From: Daldinia sp. FL1419
Lineage: Eukaryota; Ascomycota; Sordariomycetes; Xylariales; Hypoxylaceae
Length of the DNA stretch: 64,000 nucleotides
Direction of reading: 5' to 3'
Assembly: GCA_025201765.1 (NCBI GenBank)
Contig: MU623378.1
Coordinates: 124,001 to 188,000, forward strand
Made by a program: the position numbers and the translations under genes. Every line of letters starts with the position of its first letter. Position 1 is the first letter of the stretch. The notes beneath the pieces were generated by a model. It had not been told where the DNA came from. It saw nothing but the letters and a program-made list of their open reading frames with translations, and made no database searches. Positions 47,260 through 59,489 of the stretch are shown in pieces.

Positions 47260-47736
47260 ATGATCTTTATTATTATAATACCCTTCGTTCGTCAAGCTTT
47301 CATATATCTGGGTGGTTGAGGGTCAACCAGCATGGAGAATGGAGTCAGTACTGGCACGATTGGCACAATTGAGGCTCTCGATTGTCTCAGCTTTTCGTAC
47401 GCATTGCATTTACAGGCGGTTCCAGGTTGGAGATAGCACTTCCTTTTATCATGACTTGCGGCAGCGTTGCACAATTTGCCCACGACTAACGTTGCCTTCA
47501 TCCCATCACCATATGCTCTCAGTGAGGTGTAAAAAATTGATTCGTGAATGCCATGATCCCATCTCCCAATAACAAACGTAAGGGTCACAAAAAGTAAGAT
47601 AATTGTTCACGGTTCTTGATTCATCAACTAGTGAATCTTATCTTAATGTCATGAAGCCAGAAGGTAACTCCGAAACCATGCCCTTCTCGAACCCAGCCGG
47701 TATCTCAACGAAACAATGTTTTCCCTTTGCCTTCCC
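47260..47736. other. Convergent 3' spacer
   Basis: Contains the 3' ends of the E2 and eL31 genes. No additional coding region supported. Confidence 0.55.
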
Positions 47737-48286
47737 TTACTCCTCAACCACGGCCGTCACTAGACCCTTAGGGTTCTTAACATTGACGGCTTGAACGTAG
47801 CTGTAGAGCTTCTCCTTAGCATCTTCCTCGTCGTTTCGTCTTCGGCTGATTCGGACGCGGATTCTGTACGGGACACCCTTAACACCCTGCTCCCAGACCT
47901 TCTTGTTTAACTGGGGGTCGAGGCGGACGTCGGAGGTTTGCTATAAAAAGGTTAGTTTGATCGATGGCCCCTCGTAATTCCTCTTATGTATATGATGTGT
48001 TGCATTGGAAGAATGGAAGTAGGTGGTGGGTGGTTTATCGTACCATAGCCTTCTGCGCAAACTCCTTGATCTCCTTGATGGCCCGAGGAGCCCGCTTCTT
48101 GAAAGTGACACCATGCAGCTATTCAATCCATCAGCATTCAATTCTTCAGCAGAATTCCTGCGCCGACTAATCGTTGGTTTCGGCGCGCGGTGGACGTACT
48201 CTCTTGTGGAGGTGGATAGTGTACTCGCGGGACACGACCTGCTCGATGGCCGACTTGGTGGCGGGCTTCTTTCCTTTCGACGACAT
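47737..48286 (-). CDS. rpl31: 60S ribosomal protein eL31
   Basis: Minus strand: exons 48286..48200, 48118..48044 and 47940..47737, giving 121 aa. Introns (81 and 103 nt) fall at phase 0 after the codons for HKR and QKAM. The protein reads MSSKGKKPATKSAIEQVVSR, then YTIHLHKRLHGVTFKKRAPR, IKEIKEFAQKAM, TSDVRLDPQLNKKVWEQGVK, VPYRIRVRISRRRNDEEDAK, and ends in AVVEE. This is a full-length match to the eL31 family (about 120 aa). It sits near the peptide exit tunnel of the large subunit. A further intron is likely in the 5'UTR. Confidence 0.96.
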
Positions 48287-48288
48287 TT

Positions 48289-48359
48289 CTGGATTGGAGA
48301 ACCGTGATTAGAACTGTGTACCTAGTCGAAGGAAATGGTTTCCGCGTGTTATTTCTTAC
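48289..48359 (-). other. Probable 5'UTR intron of the eL31 gene
   Basis: On the minus strand a GTAAGA donor (48359), a TTCTAATC branch site and a CCAG acceptor end two bases before the ATG. The size (71 nt) fits. Introns next to the start codon are frequent in fungal ribosomal protein genes. Confidence 0.55.
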
Positions 48360-49493
48360 TGGATTGATGTCTGGGTGTTGGTCGAAAAAGTTCGGGTCGT
48401 GATGTTGTTTAGCTTTGCGAAATTGAAAATTGCACACTTTGATGTGGGAAACTGAGGGCAGGAGGATTATTCGCTAGCCGAACCAATCAAATTTAGGGTT
48501 GTGGGATTTTTCTTGTGGCTAGTTGTGCCGGTGCAAGCTAGTGGGGTTGTGGCTTGTGAAACTTGTGTGATTTGAACACCAAAGGTGCATGAATGAAGGT
48601 GCACTTGAGAAAATTTATGGGTTACCCAGGTACCTACTACGTAATCCACCTGCAACCCGAGAATCTAAACCAAAACCAGTAGAGTCTAAGGGGTAGCACC
48701 TTCTCCCGGCATCTGTCATGATAGCAACAAATCGTACCTAGCTAGAAGCTGCAAGACAACATAGCTAACGCGACGCTGACATACATACACGTACAATTAC
48801 ATACAGACTCGAATTGCCAAATACATATTTTTTTTTTTTAATCCCTCCAGATTAAAATTTTATGATCCTTTGTGAACCTATCTAATGTCCTTCAAGTGAG
48901 CGCTAGTGTGGCTGATTACAACCTACCGTGCCACGAGTCCTCCCTAACCCCCGGCCCTTTAATTTGACAGTTACGAGGTACTTCCATTTTCAGTAATCTT
49001 CAAGCAGTCACAGTGGTCCAGGCGCCAAAGAAGCTAGCAACCACGGCCGACAATCGTTCTACACTGCCTTCCAGTGGACTGCCCAGTTTCCATTTTCCAG
49101 TTTTTGATTCTTGCCCAACGCCAACAATCAACGTTCCGTCCACGCCGCTCTCTCACTCCTTTCAACAATATACAATCGTCATCACCCTGCGCCGAGCGCA
49201 ATTTCACTCGTTTCGATTGTATACAAACAACCCGAAGCGAATAAAAATATAATAAACAATAATTCATTCGGAATCAAGTAACTAATGAGTCTGCCCGCCG
49301 ACAATTGCCTCAATCAACAATCCTGCAATTCTCATTATTCCGACCGTAAACCTACGCGACGACAATAGACACGATTGTAGCCTCCCCTCAAAGGGAGAGC
49401 TCGGCTTATAACCGTTCTACCGGCGCATTTTGGCGTTGACCTCCCCCTCAATTATTCCGAAATTCTGCAATTGCCGAACAAGAATTCTTCAAG
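48360..49493. other. Divergent promoter of eL31 and the Rax1-like gene
   Basis: No gene supported. A T-run of about 10 lies at 48830-48840. The region before 49494 is rich in AC/CT and looks like a leader. Confidence 0.5.
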
Positions 49494-50710
49494 ATGGCGT
49501 ACAGTGGTACTCTCGAAGAGGCGCATCAGCCGTCCTTGTCTCCCGACGCTACGGTGCGAAATCGGTTGCCTACGCTCTTCGAGGTACTATGTCGTCGCAC
49601 ACATCCGCCCGTTGATTTGTTCTCGTTTTATATCTATATGCGAGATCAGCAACGTTCTGTTGATTACCTGGATTTCTGGTATGTAGTCTTTTGTATTCGA
49701 TTATGTTTATATTTTACTAACGAAAAGTAGGCTAGACGTTGCGCAGCATATGTCGCTGTGCCGTCACTACGTCCGGGAACTTAGGCGATCCGTTCTCGTG
49801 GGCACACCTGATTTGGAGACGGAGTCTAAGCGATCATCTCAAGTATTGGAAGCAATGGGTGACTTTTCGGGATCTTCGAGGTTTAATGACGAGCAGGGAA
49901 GAGAGCGAGATGCTCATATTTCGAGCTATTTGCGTGAGCAACCTGTGCCTGGCGGCATCCACGACTCTCCGGCTAGCAGCCAGGAGCGAAGGGTCCGAGC
50001 CAGCACTCAGCTCAGCTCTAGCACGCCGCATCAAATCACCGACTCGAATTCGCCCGAACATAGCGTTGCCCGACGTGATATCCGAGCGTCTGCGGAAAAG
50101 ATTCTCTATACGTTCCTGCTTCCCGGTGCCGAACGTGAGATTACTTTGGATGGTTCAATTGCAGCGGAGATCACCCATGCTATCGAGGAGGAGAACCGAG
50201 ACGATCCCGAACTTTTCGACGTTGCTAAGGATTATGTGTTCCAAGCGATGGAACGAGATGCGTTCCCGGGTTTCCTTCGCGCTCGCGCATTCGGCAATCT
50301 AGTTCCCCCCACCCTTATTGCGAGGCTGATTATTGGTCTCGTCGCTCTATTCGGAGCTTTCTGGACGGGTTTCAACCTAATCTTCCTCGACCGTTCTCGT
50401 CTGGAGCGATGTTGGGTACGTATTTATTTGTCTTAAATTTTCTTAATGTTGATATATGTCTAACTTCGACTAGGAAATTCTCCCATTCACCGTTGGTGTC
50501 TACTTTCTCGCATCTTACCAGTACTCTCTGGATCCTATCATAGCACTCGCAGGCTTTAGCGAGTTGACGCCGTTACAGTTCACCCGGATTAGAGAGCCGT
50601 ATGTTCGCAAGTTGCTGATCCAGCGCTCACTCGTGGTTCTCGCTGTGACTGCCCTAGTTGATGCAGCGCTTTGTGTGCTGTTCATCTTCGTGCCTGGTCA
50701 CAGGTTATAA
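49494..50710 (+). CDS. rax1: Rax1-like RGS-domain membrane protein
   Basis: Join 49494..49678, 49731..50415 and 50474..50710, giving 368 aa. The N-terminal 240 residues form an RGS-type domain (start LPTLFEVLCRRTHPPVDLFS, then YIYMRDQQRSVDYLDFW, with late helices AEKILYTFLLPGAE and DVAKDYVFQAMERDAFPGFL). A variable linker of about 90 residues sits inside it. Three hydrophobic segments end the protein: LIARLIIGLVALFGAFWTGF (about 261-283), EILPFTVGVYFLASYQYSL (about 291-312) and SLVVLAVTALVDAALCVLFI (about 343-363). An RGS domain followed by three membrane spans is the layout of yeast Rax1, which marks bud sites, and of related fungal RGS proteins that may tune G-alpha signalling. Introns of 52 and 58 nt carry standard signals. 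Confidence 0.88.
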
Positions 50711-51575
50711 TCGCGAATAGTTTTACCTGTTTCAGCAAAAGCATTTGGTTTCTCTTTTCGCACATGGTGCGCTGCATTTTACGACGTCATGACCATGGTG
50801 TTTCCAGGAGTTTCGAGCCTCGGTTTTACAAGACTTAAGTCTTGAATAATACTCTGCCACAGTTAGAGTGGGGGAGAGTGTGATACCACTAAAGCACCAG
50901 CAAGCAAGCAAGCTTTCGTTCTAGTTTTCCTTTTAGTCATTTTCGGAAGAGACGTGCCCATCATACATGTGCGAGGAAGGAAAAGGGGGCAGGGTGGCAC
51001 GTGGCGTATGGTCTCGTCATATCTTAAGTCCTTTATTTGATCTGGCACTGCTTGTTGGGGGCCTCCTGCCGGAGGATATTTTTCTCTTTCTTTTCCAGTC
51101 CGCTCAGTTGGACTTATTTAATTAGAGGCTACGGATATACCTCCACGCTTTTGTCAAGGGCATTTCTTGCCTCGCTAATCGATTTGCTGAGCGTTGTGTA
51201 CAATACTTATAAAAAGGGTAGCTAAGCTGTCAGACCTCGCGGTTTGGCAGAGTGCAATTGATTCTACGCATGATTTCCGTATACTTTATATTATTGATTA
51301 CATGTGATAAACTACCGTTCGTAAGGTAGCTTTATTTTTGCGTGTCGTACTTGGTAGTAGTAATTTGTGCTTATTCCCGACCATTCTCATAATCCGTAAT
51401 ACTATCTCTAGCTTTTCGCTAATATGACAATGTATAACCCCTCTTCGAGTTGAGCAACTCGTTTAAGGGCTTTCTTCCCTCGCCATAGCTCGGCCGGTAC
51501 CGTTACTCGTTCGAAGAGTTGCTCGTCAACTCATAGCTAATAAAATCTCGCTAGTAGAATGTCCGTATAAGTACT
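50711..51575. other. Convergent 3' spacer
   Basis: No coding region supported between the Rax1-like gene and CSN7. Confidence 0.5.
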
Positions 51576-52592
51576 CTAAAGTCTTCGACGGCTCGCCCGC
51601 TGCTTCTTCCCCCCACTCGACGCTCCTCCCGCACTGGAGGCATCGCCGTCATCGGGTTCCTCCTCATCTAGATCCATAGCCTCGTCAGAATCCGTCGTTC
51701 CGTCCAGACTGCCGCTGCCGCGCTTACCATTTCGTTGGCCGCCGCGGAGCCGCGCCACCGTAGCGTCTATATACCGGCTCTGTCCGCGGCCATGGACGCC
51801 GCCTTGGGTTGGGATGCTGATTTCTGTTTTGATCTGGTTCTCGACGAGGTGGGCTTCGCGCGCCTCCCAGCCGACCTTTTCGGCGTGGCGCTTTCTCGCT
51901 TCTTCTTTGATTCGTGAGACTTGGGCTTCTAGGTCGGAGAGCGTGGAAGTGCATCGATCAGACCAGGAGTGAAGGGCTGTAAGCATGGAAGGGAGAGAGT
52001 TGGGCGCCAGGTCCCGCAGCGGGGAGACGCTGGATACGTGCACGGTCTGGTGGCGCGGGTCGAGTTGTGCTTCAAGAAGGCCGGCGTATATCGCGGAGAT
52101 GACTAGGTCTTCGACGGCGCGGGAGTCGGGAAGCCCGAGATTTTGCTGTAGGGTTGCATAGCTTAGGTTATGAGGGTTACAGGCAAGTGTTAAGAGGGAA
52201 AGTTGCCGTAACTTGAGAGTCTGGGCATCGTTGAGAGGAGGGAGTTTGCCGGCGAGCTCCGTGTAGCTGGAGAAGGTGCCAAAAGAGAATATCTCTAGTA
52301 ACAAGAGGTATGAGGCATACTCGGCGGACTGGTTTAACGACTGAATCTGAGGCGCTTGGAGAAGCTCCGCGAAGACGTATGTGCTCGGGTTAGAAGTCGC
52401 TTGCGTGACTAGGTCGGCTGCTGCTCGAGGCGCCGCGGCGGATTTGGTAAGAGCGAGGTAAGGCTGTTGATACGGTTAGCTACTATATGATTCCCGGTCA
52501 AAACCAAGGTGCATATGGGCGGATTCGTATAGATGGATTTATGTATATAAAGTACCTACCTCTAGGGCATTCAAAGCCTTGGTTTGCTCCAT
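51576..52592 (-). CDS. csn7: COP9 signalosome subunit 7 (PCI domain)
   Basis: Minus strand: exon 1 52592..52560 (11 codons), exon 2 52463..51576, giving 306 aa. The 96-nt intron uses GTAGGT and ACAG ends in phase 0. The N-terminal helical repeats (YLALTKSAAAPRAAADLVTQ, STYVFAELLQAPQIQSL) lead to the PCI winged-helix region (about 65-175; LNDAQTLKLRQLSLLTLA, LSYATLQQNLGLPDSRAVED, VISAIYAGLLEAQLD). A coiled coil follows (LEAQVSRIKEEARKRHAEKV). The tail combines an acidic cluster and a basic end (KKQRASRRRL). CSN7 is a structural subunit of the nuclear COP9 complex that removes Nedd8 from cullins; in Aspergillus the complex controls development. Confidence 0.9.
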
Positions 52593-54406
52593 TATGAAGA
52601 TAGCCTTCGTCACTGAGCGACCTCAGGCTTTATCACGGCCGAATGCCTCAATAAGGGACCACAGTCAGATAGCTAGGCTTCTGGATCGAATAGCCTTGCC
52701 CTATAGGAGGAGACGACGATAGACTCACAACCTGGAGAGTAGGATGTGGAGATTCCTTGTTTGCGTCCGTTTCGACGATGACGATTTACAGTAATGAGCC
52801 GAAACAGCTAGATATTAATATAATATACCCGACCAAGGAGAAAAACACTAGTCGGTAGAATAAAACGGCGGGATTGTGAGACAGGATTTCTTATTGTTTG
52901 ATGTCTAGGCCAGTGCATGTCATTGTTTAAAGAGTCGCCTTGTATCATGACCGTTTGAGCTTCCTAGAATTCCTAATCATCAATTGGTTGCATGATGCGC
53001 TAAAGCCTCCCCTTGTCGTAGCGGGACATCCCATTGCCTTAACAGCCTTAGGTTAGCTGGCTGTCTTATCTTATCACTCCGCACTAGCTAAGTAGGCAGG
53101 TATTACCCGAGTACCTATTTTGTTTGCAGAGGTTGCCATTTGCAACTTTGGATGGACACATTAGGTAATGGCCTGAATGTTCATGGAACCTTCTAAGGAA
53201 GACAAAAAACATTTCATTTGGTCCAACAGATGCATACCAACTAAATCCGACAAACACTCGGTATTTGTCAACTCGCACGTAATGGGTTAGTATAACGGCT
53301 CAGTACTTTGAGTCAACTATAATTAACACAAGAAATCCATTTGAAAATAGATGCAGTAAATCCTCCGTTGGCACAGAGCTAATGGTGGCCTTCTAATTAA
53401 AACCCTTACGACCGCCGGATAATATTCACAAGTACCTAATTTAGCAGCGCCCACCTCAGCTTGTCCAGGTGGTACATCTAAAAAGGTTGTACTCCGCCCG
53501 GTCCGAACTTACCGGGGGCCGGCATTTGTTCTTAAATACGATCAACTCTTTCTTCCCCTTTTCTTTTCATCGACGCACGGGTTGATTTCTAATTTCTCTA
53601 CTTTCGTATAATTCGGTGTATACCTACATATATACCTATAAAAAAATAAAAATAAAAATAATCCATAAGCACTGGATAATCATTTGTGTACGTGTCCAGA
53701 TCTATAATATCGTAGCCAAGATCTCGTAGAGGATCGCGGAAATTTCCAAGTTGGGAAGGTTAACGGGTTGGATGTGTGGCGCTTCGTAATTGTATTGAAT
53801 CACTATTCATCTCTTGGCGCCACTCCGTACTGTGTACATGTCCGGTCAAACACCAATAATCTCCTGATATGGTTAGCTCCGCCGACTTTCTATAGAATGA
53901 AACACCCGATTGGTCCTAGGGGTACTTCATATTTTTCCACCGCAATGTATCAAATGTACAGTATGTAGGTAGGTACAGGTAAGTGAATTCGGTGGGTTAC
54001 AGTACCTGTATTAGTTGAATTCCACACACCGGTAAATGTACCTCTACTCAATCCCCCCGACAGCTTACAAACAAGTCTTAAACCCAAAAAAGGATCGCAT
54101 CGTTCGACATTCCGGCTTCGTTTTCTTCTTCTTTCGCCATTTGCAAGCGCTGCAACCCGCAGTAGACCATCTACAATATCCCGAGATTTTAATATAATCT
54201 GCCACCCCCTCTGCCTGGCGCCGAGGCCTTGCCGATTGATCCTGTTTTCTTACAGGCTCTTTATCTAACCAAGAGTAACAACAACAAGACTATGATGCCG
54301 GCCATTGTATGAGAAACCTCGCGAAACGTATAATAGACGGACCAGCGACACAGTCTACGCCTTTGTCGACCCTTTCCGATACTCTGTTCGATCGCACTCG
54401 TTCAAT
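52593..54406. promoter_or_regulatory. Divergent promoter region of CSN7 and the copper ATPase
   Basis: 1.8 kb without a supported gene. There are A/T repeats (AAAAATAAAAATAAAAATAA type, 53640-53660). A CTTACAG acceptor-like site near 54255 could end a 5'UTR intron of the ATPase gene, but I cannot place its donor with confidence. Confidence 0.45.
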
Positions 54407-57400
54407 ATGGCTCCCGAACATATCAGAGTTCCTAATAGGGGATCGACTGGATCCTCGTTACTCAGTCCAGTACCGCGATGGGCTACCACAACTCTGAGAG
54501 TTGGTGGCATGACGTATGAACCCTATACTTCCCCTTGTCCTATTGTTCTCATAACTTACGCTCGTCTAGATGTGGCGCTTGCACTTCGGCCGTTGAAGCG
54601 GGCTTCAAAGGTGTTGACGGGGTTGGTAGCGTGTCGGTGAGTTTGGTAATGGAACGTGCAGTAGTAATGCACGACCCCCAACGAGTTCCCGCCGAAACTA
54701 TACAAGAAATAATCGAGGACCGCGGTTTCGAAGCGGAAGTCCTGTCAACCGATCTACCAACCCCGTTGCAAACTCCGAGACTAGTAGAGTCCAAAGACAG
54801 TAATGAACCGTCCACGACCGTAACGACCATCGCCGTTGAGGGTATGACTTGCGGAGCGTGTACGTCGGCTATTGAAGGTGGATTTTCGGATGTAGCCGGA
54901 GTAAAGCATTTTAGCATTTCACTACTCTCAGAAAGAGCTGTTATCGAGCACGATGCTTCCCTCCTACCTGCGGATCAGATCATAGAGATTATCGAGGATC
55001 GAGGATTTGGCGCAACTCTGGTATCCAGCGAAGAATCGAAACCGACCAACAAATCGGGGTCGGACAATGCCGAAGCATCGACTCTTGCTACGACTACGGT
55101 TGCCATCGAGGGTATGACATGTGGTGCTTGCACCTCTGCCATCGAAAGTGGTTTTGCGGGTGTGGAGGGTGTACTGCGGTTTAATATCAGTTTACTGGCA
55201 GAACGCGCCGTCATTACACACGATATCGTAAAATTAACGCCGGAGAAGATTGCCGAAATCATCGAAGATAGGGGTTTCGGCGCTAATGTTCTATCGACGT
55301 TGGCTGACATGTCGGATCACTCTGGTGGTTGTTCGACAGCTCAATTCAAGATTTACGGTGATCCGGATGCCGCGGCTGCTAAAACTATCGAAGATACCTT
55401 ACTCTCCCTCCCCGGTGTTAGGTCAGCTAAACTGAGCATGTCTACGTCCAGATTAACGGTATCGCATCAGCCCAGTTTAACGGGATTGCGCGCACTCGTA
55501 GAAGAAGTGGAAAATTTGGGATTTAATGCTTTAGTCGCTGACAACGACGATAATAACGCGCAGCTGGAGTCTCTAGCAAAGACGCGAGAGATTCAACAGT
55601 GGAAGAGAGCTTTCCAAATATCCCTGTCCTTCGCGGTCCCTGTATTCTTCATCGGCATGATCTTTCCTATGATGATTCCTATACTGGATTTCGGTGGTCT
55701 ACAACTGCTTCCTGGTCTTTTCCTTGGCGATGTTATCTGTTTGATTCTAACGATACCCATACAATTTGGCATTGGCAAGCGCTTCTACGTTTCAGCCTTC
55801 AAGTCTATTAAGCATAAGTCCCCGACCATGGACGTACTGGTTGTTCTCGGTACATCTGCCGCCTTTTTCTTTAGCGTTTTCGCCATGGTCATATCACTCC
55901 TGTTTCCACCGCATAACCGACCAAGCACCATCTTCGATACTAGTACTATGCTCATCACTTTTATTACGCTTAGCCGATTCTTAGAGAACCGTGCAAAGGG
56001 CCAGACTTCAAAGGCTCTTTCGCGTCTTATGACTTTAGCCCCGTCTATGGCTACCATCTACGCCGACCCGATTGCTGCCGAGAAAGCCGCCGAAGGTTGG
56101 GACATAGCCAAGTCAGGGAATTCAGAGGCATCAGCTCTCGACGGTAACGCAGAAGAGGCTAAGGTTATTCCTACTGAACTCATTTCGGTTGGCGATATTG
56201 TCATAATCCGCCCAGGAGATAAGATTCCCGCCGACGGAATCATCGTACGCGGCGAAACATACGCAGATGAGAGCATGGTTACCGGAGAAGCAATTCCAGT
56301 CCAGAAGAGGAAGGGTAGTAACGTAATTGGTGGTACCGTTAATGGACACGGTCGAGTCGACTTCCGTGTCACCAGAGCAGGCCGGGATACGCAACTGAGT
56401 CAAATTGTGAAGCTCGTGCAAGATGCGCAAACTAACCGCGCCCCAATCCAGCGGTTAGCTGACACACTCGCCGGTTATTTCGTACCTACCATCCTCGTTC
56501 TTGGTTTCCTGACATTCAGCACATGGATGATCCTCAGCCACGTTTTGATTAATCCCCCAAAGATTTTCCTACAAGCTGAAAGCGGCGGCAAGCTAATGGT
56601 ATGTGTTAAGCTCTGTATATCCGTCATCGTGTTTGCTTGCCCATGTGCACTCGGTCTAGCTACTCCTACCGCGGTCATGGTCGGGACAGGTGTCGGTGCA
56701 GAAAATGGCATTTTGGTCAAGGGCGGAGCTGCTCTAGAAGCTACCACCAAAATTACTCAAGTTGTTCTGGACAAGACAGGTACCCTTACGTATGGAAAGA
56801 TGAGCGTTGCTAGCATTAAGATGCCATCCGTTTGGCAGGATAACGAGTGGCGACGACGCCTCTGGTGGTCAATCGTGGGTCTTGCTGAAATGGGAAGTGA
56901 GCATCCAGTTGGAAAAGCTATCTTGGCAGCTGCTCGAAACGATCTTGGGTTAGATGCCGAAGCCGCGATTGATGGCAGCGTTGGCGAATTCAACGCCGTC
57001 GTTGGGCGCGGTATTAGCGCGCGTGTTGAACCCACCACTGGTGCTGAACGTACCCGCTACCAAGTGCTTGTTGGAAGTGTCCGCTTCTTAAGGGAAAACA
57101 AGGTCGACGTACCGGAAGACGCCGTCGAAGCTTCAGAAGAGATTAACTCCAAGGCAAACAAGTCCAAGGCATCTTCTGCCGGAACAACGAACGTCTTTAT
57201 CGCCATCGATGGTAAATACGCTGGTCACCTTTGCTTAGCAGACACTATCAAGGAGGGCGCCGCGGCTGCGATTGCAGTTTTACATCGCATGGGAATCAAG
57301 ACCGCCATCGTTACCGGCGACCAATTATCTACTGCTTTGGCTGTTGCGTCGTCCGTTGGTATTTCTCACGACAATGTATACGCTGGTGCATCTCCGGATC

Positions 57401-57981
57401 AGAAGCAGGTTATCATTCGAGAAATCCAAGACAGGGGTGAGTGTGTTGCTATGGTTGGTGACGGTATCAACGATTCTCCAGCTTTGGCTACTGCCAACGT
57501 TGGTATTGCTATGTCTAGTGGTACGGATGTTGCTATGGAGGCCGCGGACGTTGTCCTTATGCGACCCAACGACCTCATGGATATTCCTGCTGCTCTCCAC
57601 CTGGCTCGTACTATTTTCTTGCGGATCAAGCTTAACCTTACCTGGGCTTGCATGTACAACGTCATCGGTTTACCGTTCGCCATGGGTGTGTTCCTGCCTA
57701 TAGGATGGCATCTTCACCCTATGGCTGCCGGTGCCGCCATGGCTTGTAGCAGTGTGAGTGTCGTGGTCAGCTCGCTGCTTCTGAAATTGTGGAAGCGTCC
57801 TCAGTGGATGGAGGAGGCTTTGCTAGCAGACAAGGGCGGGCTTAAGAAGCGCGGCCGCGGCTGGGGCTTAGATAGGATTGTTACTAGAGCTCAAGATCTT
57901 GCGGGATCAGTGCTGGGCAGGAGATCAAGGACGGGCGAAGGATATGTACCATTAGACACGTTGGATCGTCCCGAGGCATAG
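54407..57981 (+). CDS. ccc2: Copper-transporting P-type ATPase, Ccc2/ATP7 type
   Basis: Join 54407..54513 and 54570..57981, giving 1172 aa. A P1B-type ATPase that pumps Cu(I) into the late secretory pathway. Three N-terminal heavy-metal domains carry the motif GMTCGACTSA (Cys pairs at about 37/40, 130/133 and 220/223). A fourth HMA-like repeat (about 290-360) lacks the CxxC. The 56-nt intron cuts between Met-Thr and Cys of the first motif, so exon 1 is required. Eight membrane segments follow. The actuator motif VTGEAIP, the metal-site ACPCALGLATP (CPC at about 726-728), the phosphorylation site DKTGTLTYG (Asp about 770), SEHPVGKA and VGDGINDSPA (Asp about 1000) are all present, so it should be active. 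It serves laccases, the Fet3-type oxidase and other copper enzymes. The end carries a basic cytosolic tail. Confidence 0.95.
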
Positions 57982-58565
57982 TGGCCTCTTTGCATACGGC
58001 GCTAAATTACGCTTTGGGTTTATTATTCGGGTCCCGGTTTGGTTTTTCGACCGTACGCATTGCATTATGGCGTTGAGGAGCGAGATACTCTACACACCTA
58101 GTTCCTTACCAGTATTATTCCCCATGTTTATAAATTTCAGCATTCAAAGCAAAGAAAATTCTCAGGAACAGGGATAGCCCCTGGACTAATTCATGCGGTA
58201 CCTGTGACTAGTGGCGTGTGCCATCCCTGTTGAGCCCTAGTTATGACATGTCATGCATAGCCTACGAGAAGTTCTCATTGGCTTCTCGACGGTGCTATCG
58301 CAGGTACTAATGCTTGGCCAGCAAATTCGGCGCGGGGGTGGTCGTTCGTTTGTATAAAAGATATCGATCGATTCAGCTCTGGAGCCTCATCGTAGCCGCA
58401 TTTTTGGGTAGATCTTGCTTTTGAGTCATTGCTACCTAACCATATCAATATCACGCTTTTTAGGCTATATATGATATCCAAGTATCAATTGGCCTTTGAC
58501 AACATATTTGCTCACTTTACATCGGTCATAGTTACGTCGTGCAGACAAGTGACTCAGTAATCATC
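57982..58565. other. Intergenic spacer
   Basis: 3'UTR of the ATPase and promoter of the next same-strand gene. No coding region seen. Confidence 0.5.
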
Positions 58566-59489
58566 ATGGCGAGAATGGGACTTAACAACCGATTCTCCGG
58601 CCTTCCCAGCCTCTCCGCTCTGTCCGGCCTCACCAATCACCACCTCGCCAGGCTCAACTCGGTAGACAGCACTCCCGTCCGAGTGCTCCTGGCCCTCGCC
58701 CCCGTCGCCATCCCCACGGCGTACTTTCTGTACCTCCAGCGCTCGCTGGCGCGGCACACCGCTGCTTCGGCGCTTATCTCACCGCCAGACCCCCTCACGG
58801 CGTCCAGCACGTCGTCTGTGGAAAAAGACGTCCTCCCGTCTTCCGTGCGCGAGGACCCGGAGGCGTATATCGTCGCCAAGGAGCGCATTACGTCCTCTGC
58901 CGTGCCGATCTCGTCTATTCGCCCGGATTTCGTGACCAAGAGGGGAAATCTGGATGGCCTTCTCGAGGCGTATCTGAGCGCTACTATGACGGCGTTCTCG
59001 TGGACGCCGCAAGCGCTTGTGATGGCGCGTATGGGCTCTGGGGTGGCTGATCCGGAGGCGTATAGGCGCACGTTTAGCGCGGAGTACCTCGCTGCGTGTA
59101 GGTTCCGCCCGGGCGACCGCGTGTGCGGTGTGTATGTTGTACGGACGCGGAGCCGGAGCAAGGGGCGCGTGGTACTAGATGTATCACCGCCGGAGGGTTG
59201 GAAGGGCCCGGTCGTAGGCGGCGCCCTGGTGGTTGGGTTTGATGTCGAGCGTGCTGGACGAGGGAAGGGGAGGAGCGGACGGAGGGGTAGGGGAGATAGC
59301 GGTGCGGATGGGGAGGGGGCGGATGAGATTAGGTTTGTAAATGAGACGGTTATGTGGAGGGAAAAGGAGGGTGGTAAGGCGACGCTCTTGGAAGGTCGGC
59401 TGGGGAGGTGGTTGCATACTTTTATGGCGAGGTGGTTGGTGGTTAAGGGGGTCGCTGCCGTCACGGGTGAGAAGCGAGAGAGTGAATAG
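58566..59489 (+). CDS. Membrane-anchored orphan protein (307 aa)
   Basis: Single exon; the ATG at 58566 is the first ATG of the frame. One hydrophobic segment lies at about 42-60 (VLLALAPVAIPTAYFLYL), after a Leu/Ser-rich start. A soluble domain of about 200 residues follows with well-spaced motifs: EAYIVAKERITSSAVP, GLLEAYLSATMTAFSWTPQA, RFRPGDRVCGVYVV, VVGGALVVGF. A low-complexity Gly/Arg insert (GRGKGRSGRRGRG) lies before the last part, FVNETVMWREKEG. It is much more GC-rich than its neighbours. I do not recognise a named family. The layout (short N-terminus, one membrane span, compact C-terminal domain) suits a mitochondrial or ER membrane protein with its main domain on one side. The function is unknown. 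Confidence 0.75.
   Translation: MARMGLNNRFSGLPSLSALSGLTNHHLARLNSVDSTPVRVLLALAPVAIPTAYFLYLQRSLARHTAASALISPPDPLTASSTSSVEKDVLPSSVREDPEAYIVAKERITSSAVPISSIRPDFVTKRGNLDGLLEAYLSATMTAFSWTPQALVMARMGSGVADPEAYRRTFSAEYLAACRFRPGDRVCGVYVVRTRSRSKGRVVLDVSPPEGWKGPVVGGALVVGFDVERAGRGKGRSGRRGRGDSGADGEGADEIRFVNETVMWREKEGGKATLLEGRLGRWLHTFMARWLVVKGVAAVTGEKRESE

Noticed and set aside
58637..59464. Long minus-strand frame opposite the GC-rich orphan
   Set aside because: Antisense shadow caused by high GC; the plus frame has a membrane segment and domain-like spacing.
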